A stretch of 64,000 bases of DNA from Akkermansiaceae bacterium (GTDB lineage Bacteria > Verrucomicrobiota > Verrucomicrobiia > Verrucomicrobiales > Akkermansiaceae): positions 248,001-312,000 of the forward strand of contig JACKQB010000003.1 in the NCBI GenBank assembly GCA_024233115.1, written 5' to 3'. Both the position numbers and the translations under genes were made by a program. Below are positions 60,081 through 64,000 of the stretch, piece by piece; the first letter of the stretch is position 1; every line of letters starts with the position of its first letter. Below the pieces are notes generated by a model that did not search any database, was not told where the DNA came from, and saw only the letters and a program-made list of their open reading frames with translations.

Positions 60081-62747
60081 TTATCGGGCCAAAATCTTGT
60101 GTGGCGCTTGGGATTTCAGCTCAACCGACTGTGGGGCTTTGCCGGGAATACGGACTTTTACAGTTTGATCGCGAGGTGATGTTAGACTGGCCGAGACGAG
60201 CTTGCCGTCTTTCCATACGATATCCACATTGACGTTTCCACGTGCCCGCAGGCCTGTGACTGATCCCGTCGGATAAACCTGCGGGAGTGCGGGCAGCAGC
60301 GAGATCTCACCTGCGTGGCTTTGCAGGAACATCTCCGCCATTCCGGCGGTGATACCGAAATTACCATCGATCTGAAACGGAGGATGGGTGGTCCAGAGAT
60401 TGGGCAGGGTGTTGTAGGCAAGAAGCCCGGCGATGCAGCCGTGGGCGCGAGCCGGCTGGCCGAGGCGCGACCAAAGGGCGGTGCGCCATGCCCAGGTCCA
60501 CGACCGGCGGCTATCCCCTACCTCACCGCGTTTGGTCAGGGAAACACGGGCGGCCTCGGCGAGTTTCGGGTTATTGGCCATCGTGATCTGATTACCAGGA
60601 TGGATGGCAAAAAGGTGGCTGGTGTGGCGATGGTTACTTTTTTCCAAACCAGGCTTCTCGCCCATCCATTCCATCAGCTGCCCCCAGCTACCGATCCTGG
60701 GTCCGTAAAGTTTGCTGAGCGCGGTTTCGAGCCGTTTCTGCAGTGCCGGGTCTTGGTTGAGGATTTTTGCGGCACTCAAGGTGCTGGTGAACAGATCCCA
60801 CATCAGTTGTTGGGCATGGGCGGTGCCATCCTCATGGGGGCCGTGCTCGTGCGACCATGCGTTAGGCACGACGAGACTGCCGTTGGGCAGCTCCTTGAGT
60901 CGACCCAACCAGAACAAACTCACATCGCGCATCCACGGCCAGGCCTCTTTTTTGAGAAATGCCTTATCGAGAGAAAACTGATAGTGTTCCCAGTAGTGTT
61001 GCGAGAGCCATGCGGTGCCTTCGATATTCCAATTCCATCCAGTGCCCCCGAACGGGTTGATACTCATACGGGTGACAAAACCCTGTGTTTCCTTCCCGTA
61101 AAAAGCGGCGGTATCCTTACGATAAACCGGCGCACCGGCGGTCAGCATATCGAACAAGGGTTTGGACAACTCGGCGAGGTTGGTGGTTTCCGACAGCCAG
61201 TAGTTCATCTGGAGGTTGATGTTCGAGTGGTAGTCGCAGTGCCACGCCGGCGTGTTAGAATTACACCATATCCCCTGGAGGTTTGCGGGCAGAGTGCCTT
61301 CGCGTGACGATGAAATCAGCAGATAGCGACCGTAGTTGAACAGCATGGCCTCAAGCTCGGGATCGAGACAAGGGCGGGGCAGGTTCTGGGCCTCCTGACG
61401 ATAGCGTTCAATACGTTCGTTAATCGGTTGGCTGGCAATAGCGGCATCGGATTTTCCGATATCAAGCTGCACACGCCCGTAGAATTCCGAGTAATCGGAT
61501 TGGTGGTTTTTAAGTAGCTCCGACCATGGTTGCGCGGCTGCCTTATGGATTCGCGCTGCCACTTTGGCGGCTGGATCTCCCTGCATCCACCCCAATTTAT
61601 GATCCATGACGTAGTTGGTATCGGCGGCTAACAGGATTAGGATTTCGTCGCTGTTAGTTACGCGTATGCTGTCGCCTTCCGTCGTGATCTGCCCCCCTTT
61701 GGCAACCACTTGTGCCTGGGACTTGTATTTCAACCCGTTAGGGAGGGTTCCACTCATACTGACTGAGTGAGCATTCGCTTCGGTTTTATCAGCACTCCCA
61801 TGGGTTCCCTGAAACGAGAGCAAACCTCCGATGACACCGGGTTTGTCAGCCGAGATACGCCAGGCAATGACACCGGCGGGATGGGAGGCGATGGCTTCAC
61901 GCGTATAGGTCACCCCCTTTTTTTTCCACGTCGTGGTATGGATGGCATTCTTGATATCAAGCTGTCGACGGTAGGCATCAGCTGAGGATGGCTTCACCTT
62001 CAAATCGATTCCCTCAAGCGCGATTTCAGCGACTTGGAAATGGGTGGTGTTTTTGCGGGGGGAAAAAGTAAACCTGTAATACCTGTAAGTGGCTGGAGAC
62101 TTGAGAGTGTAGGAGACCGACTGGCCACGTTGTTCCATGGGGGCGATGTCCAGTTGTTTGTCGAGCTGCTGCCATGACTTGCCGTCATTGGAGCCTGACA
62201 GAATCCAGTTGGCAGGATCCCGGTCAGGCATATCATTGGCACTGGTAAAACGATACCGGGTGAGAGGTTTCTCAGTGCCCAGATCGGCTTGCCATACGAT
62301 CTTGTTATGATTCTTCAGGATCACACACCACTTTGAATCCAGCGCACCATCCATCGATTGCGCTATCCCCTCGCGAGGGCTCGATGGCTGATAATCTTTG
62401 AAGTGAGCTGTGTCCTTGGGAACCCAAACCCGAACCTCCGACGAAGTGGCACCCGCTTGGGAAAAGACCAGATTACCAAAATTCTGATAATTCCCCATGC
62501 CTTTGTGATCATAATTCCCGCTCGGGTTTTCATCCCCCGTCCATAAGGAGTCGACGTTGAACTGGATCACCGCCTTTTCCACGCCACCAAACAAGACCCC
62601 GCCCAAGGAGCCATTACCGATGGGCAGGCCGCCGGATTCCCAGCTTTTCGCCGGCTCATTAAAAAAGAGAACCTCCGATGCCGGGGAAGCGCACAGGCTC
62701 CCTGATGAAATTCCGAGAGACAGTAAACATGGGATGATGGCTTTCAT
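60081..62747 (-). CDS. Secreted GH95 glycosidase with an inserted discoidin domain
   Basis: 888 residues. A signal peptide (MKAIIPCLLSLGISSGSLCA) precedes the GH95 N-terminal domain (ESGGLPIGNGSLGGVLFGGV, FNVDSLWTGDENPSG). The (alpha/alpha)6 barrel has WCNSNTPAWHCDYHSNINLQ with the catalytic-type Asn residues, NAWSHEHGPHEDGTAHAQQL with the acid Glu and WRTALWSRLGQPARA. An F5/8-type discoidin module (about 118-252) interrupts the N-terminal domain before RRQLDIKNAIHTTTWKK. GH95 enzymes remove alpha-1,2-fucose or alpha-galactose. It is the first gene of the GH95-GH31 pair, suggesting breakdown of a fucose/GalNAc- or galactose-containing glycan. Confidence 0.9.
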   Translation of the reverse strand: MKAIIPCLLSLGISSGSLCASPASEVLFFNEPAKSWESGGLPIGNGSLGGVLFGGVEKAVIQFNVDSLWTGDENPSGNYDHKGMGNYQNFGNLVFSQAGATSSEVRVWVPKDTAHFKDYQPSSPREGIAQSMDGALDSKWCVILKNHNKIVWQADLGTEKPLTRYRFTSANDMPDRDPANWILSGSNDGKSWQQLDKQLDIAPMEQRGQSVSYTLKSPATYRYYRFTFSPRKNTTHFQVAEIALEGIDLKVKPSSADAYRRQLDIKNAIHTTTWKKKGVTYTREAIASHPAGVIAWRISADKPGVIGGLLSFQGTHGSADKTEANAHSVSMSGTLPNGLKYKSQAQVVAKGGQITTEGDSIRVTNSDEILILLAADTNYVMDHKLGWMQGDPAAKVAARIHKAAAQPWSELLKNHQSDYSEFYGRVQLDIGKSDAAIASQPINERIERYRQEAQNLPRPCLDPELEAMLFNYGRYLLISSSREGTLPANLQGIWCNSNTPAWHCDYHSNINLQMNYWLSETTNLAELSKPLFDMLTAGAPVYRKDTAAFYGKETQGFVTRMSINPFGGTGWNWNIEGTAWLSQHYWEHYQFSLDKAFLKKEAWPWMRDVSLFWLGRLKELPNGSLVVPNAWSHEHGPHEDGTAHAQQLMWDLFTSTLSAAKILNQDPALQKRLETALSKLYGPRIGSWGQLMEWMGEKPGLEKSNHRHTSHLFAIHPGNQITMANNPKLAEAARVSLTKRGEVGDSRRSWTWAWRTALWSRLGQPARAHGCIAGLLAYNTLPNLWTTHPPFQIDGNFGITAGMAEMFLQSHAGEISLLPALPQVYPTGSVTGLRARGNVNVDIVWKDGKLVSASLTSPRDQTVKVRIPGKAPQSVELKSQAPHKILAR

Positions 62748-62934
62748 AATCGTTCGAGTGTTGATGGCTACGACTCATGAGCCGTGGCTGACACGAAATT
62801 CCCCCATTATCGGAAGGAAATCCAGCCTTGTTTTGAATTAGTCCGTGGTAACACTCCCCGGTGAGGTGTCATTATTTTGAGCTGCGCCCACCTTTTGGCT
62901 TTCGGCGGCAAATTAGTTCCGTATATATGGGGCC

Positions 62935-63519
62935 ATGCAATGCCCCTATTGCCGCGCCACCCTCACCGAAACCTCCAAGGAATGCCCGTCGTGCCAGTTG
63001 TCCCTGCAAAGTGCCAACGCCTTGCTGGGGCCGATCCCCCGTTTTGCCAAAGGCCTGACCGATACCCTCGGGGTCCTGGACAAAGGGGCTGATAAAAAAA
63101 TCCGGAACGCGCTTGCCAACCTGACCCGTCGGTTTCCCCAGGTGGAAATGCATGTGCTGTTGCAAAAATTCGACCGCCAATACCCGATAGCCACCCATCT
63201 TTTCTGGCTGTTTAACCAAGGTGAATTTTGTGCCAGCGACCGCAAAGGCGGGAAAAACCACTCGATACTCCTGGGGCTCGACCCGAAACAAGGTCGTATC
63301 GGGTTAATCGTCGGATACGGGTTGGAACCATTTTTACCTCGTAAAGCACTCGATCATACGCTTGAAAAAGCGCAGCCATCCCTCGGGGCCGCCGATCTCA
63401 CCCAGGCGATCTTGACGGTTATCGAATCCCTCGACCAATTGATGGAGGGGATTTGTGACGGTCTTGGCGAGACTTTGGGGCTTGAACAAAGCAGGGATAC
63501 CCACAGAATAGAATACTAA
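62935..63519 (+). CDS. Zinc-ribbon protein with TPM-like domain
   Basis: 194 residues. The start MQCPYCRATLTETSKECPSC is a zinc ribbon with two CxxC knuckles. The remainder (about 45-150) resembles the TPM domain of phosphatase/thylakoid photosystem repair proteins: FPQVEMHVLLQKFDRQYPIA, SILLGLDPKQGRIGLIVGYG and LEPFLPRKALDHTL. A final helix (IESLDQLMEGICDGLGETLG) follows. No signal peptide is present, so it is probably cytoplasmic. Upstream is the 187-base divergent gap to the GH95 gene. The next gene, a small membrane protein, is 22 bases away and may be a partner. Confidence 0.75.
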   Translation: MQCPYCRATLTETSKECPSCQLSLQSANALLGPIPRFAKGLTDTLGVLDKGADKKIRNALANLTRRFPQVEMHVLLQKFDRQYPIATHLFWLFNQGEFCASDRKGGKNHSILLGLDPKQGRIGLIVGYGLEPFLPRKALDHTLEKAQPSLGAADLTQAILTVIESLDQLMEGICDGLGETLGLEQSRDTHRIEY

Positions 63520-63541
63520 ACCACACCACCCACTTCCAACC

Positions 63542-63934
63542 ATGAACTACGAAATTTACCGCCTCATCCACTTCGCCGGACTGTTTACCCTGTTTTTCGC
63601 CTTTGGCTCCCTGTTTGCCGGCAAGGCCTCGACCAAGGGCGCCGCGATCGGTCACGGCATCGGTCTTATGCTTATTCTCCTCGGTGGGTTTGGTATGCAG
63701 GCCAAGTTGAAAGCGGCATACATCATCACCCATGGATCGTCATTCCCAACGTGGTTGATTCTCAAAATCGTCATCTGGGTAATTCTCGGTGGTGCCCTGG
63801 TTCTGGCGAAGCGCCGGATCATCCAAGGTGCGCCAGCGTGGATTCTGATCATCGCCCTCGGCTTGGCCAGTGCGTATCTCGCCTACAACAAACCCGCGCT
63901 CGGTAACAAACCCGCTGCGGCAGCGTCGAAGTAA
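63542..63934 (+). CDS. Small integral membrane protein
   Basis: 130 residues with about four hydrophobic segments (LIHFAGLFTLFFAFGSLFAG, GHGIGLMLILLGGFGMQAK, WLILKIVIWVILGGALVLA, WILIIALGLASAYLAY) and a polar tail rich in Lys and Ala. No family was recognised; the pattern HxAGLF near the start and the LKIVIWVILG helix are compatible with small bacterial membrane proteins of the SirB2 type. It starts 22 bases after the zinc-ribbon gene. Confidence 0.7.
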   Translation: MNYEIYRLIHFAGLFTLFFAFGSLFAGKASTKGAAIGHGIGLMLILLGGFGMQAKLKAAYIITHGSSFPTWLILKIVIWVILGGALVLAKRRIIQGAPAWILIIALGLASAYLAYNKPALGNKPAAAASK

Positions 63935-63957
63935 GATCCTCACCGAATCGTTTCGTC

Positions 63958-64000
63958 ATGAAACATGTCGAAACCATCACCCTGCCCCATGACCTCGGTG
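63958..64000 (+). CDS. Start of a further gene, cut by the window end
   Basis: An ATG at 63958, 24 bases after the membrane-protein stop, opens a frame beginning MKHVETITLPHDLG that remains open to the window edge. Only 14 residues are visible, so no function can be named. The start is plausible by position and in-line direction. Confidence 0.45.
   Translation, partial: MKHVETITLPHDLG

Noticed and set aside
60315..61307. 330-codon open frame opposite the GH95 gene
   Set aside because: It is antisense to a clear glycosidase and has no recognisable domain.
1..64000. tRNA, rRNA, CRISPR or prophage modules
   Set aside because: No T-loop plus cloverleaf combination, no conserved rRNA stretch, no regular spacer array and no phage structural gene was seen.

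Overview
The window looks like chromosomal DNA from a member of the Verrucomicrobiota, probably a marine or polysaccharide-degrading Verrucomicrobiales relative. The evidence is the mix of families. There is a DUF1592-type and DUF1552 gene pair, a PVC-type beta-propeller/CxxCH protein fused to an SGNH domain, ThuA-like and SUMF1-like secreted proteins, two PEP-CTERM proteins, sigma-54, GH95 and GH31 enzymes, a nickel superoxide dismutase and few clear Shine-Dalgarno sites. No rRNA, tRNA, CRISPR array or prophage was seen. The assignment rests on family knowledge, not on a database search.

Layout. 1-1421: the end of a sensor kinase and an overlapping NtrC-like regulator whose ATPase core is degenerate. 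1643-8143: housekeeping genes (DUF971, YggS, tail-specific protease, hisI, serB, dnaB) with a cluster of DnaA-box-like sites before dnaB. 8189-14024: a secreted cytochrome-like DUF1592 protein, a Tat-exported DUF1552 partner, a polysaccharide-lyase-like protein and a nucleoside-type MFS permease. 14130-15617: rpoN behind a textbook -24/-12 promoter. 15864-20497: a PocR/AraC regulator, then the SAM cycle (metK-ahcY) divergent from an ArsR-methyltransferase regulator. 20609-27621: envelope and household genes (phosphodiester glycosidase-like lipoprotein, RlpA, SixA, FabG, Fur, hemolysin III, a PEP-CTERM protein, a hydrolase). 27824-29130: a SUMF1/PEP-CTERM gene and a broken copy of its 5' end.

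29219-37557 is the most unusual block. A PAS-AraC regulator is followed by a PEP-hydrolase-type TIM-barrel protein, a Tm-1-like (UPF0261) protein, an LsrF-type thiolase/aldolase, a ribulose-phosphate-3-epimerase-like protein and a short-chain dehydrogenase, then a sensor kinase and a lone receiver protein. It reads like an uncharacterised catabolic pathway that ends in LsrF-like chemistry. The first two enzymes correspond to the two halves of the plant Tm-1 protein. A four-helix-bundle gene flanked by inverted repeats sits inside this gene row as a small cassette.

37684-44494: a ThuA-like protein, a 1042-residue SGNH/propeller/HEAT/cytochrome c fusion, an unknown small protein, a RelE-type toxin-antitoxin pair with an apparently leaderless promoter, and an intact IS256-family element. 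44582-48169: a 1195-residue secreted protein that joins a SUMF1 fold to an alpha/beta hydrolase. 48467-56806: argH, an exported NiSOD, endonuclease III, a 3D-domain lipoprotein, a Ycf46-like AAA protein, a secreted TIM-barrel-like protein and an OmpA protein. 56851-62747: a GH95-GH31 glycan-degradation pair. 62935-64000: a TPM-like protein, a small membrane protein and the start of one more gene.

Working together, the window supports glycan breakdown outside the cytoplasm (GH95, GH31, lyase-like, ThuA/propeller proteins), methyl-cycle upkeep, and at least three regulatory modules (sigma-54/NtrC-like, PocR-AraC, PAS-AraC plus a two-component system).
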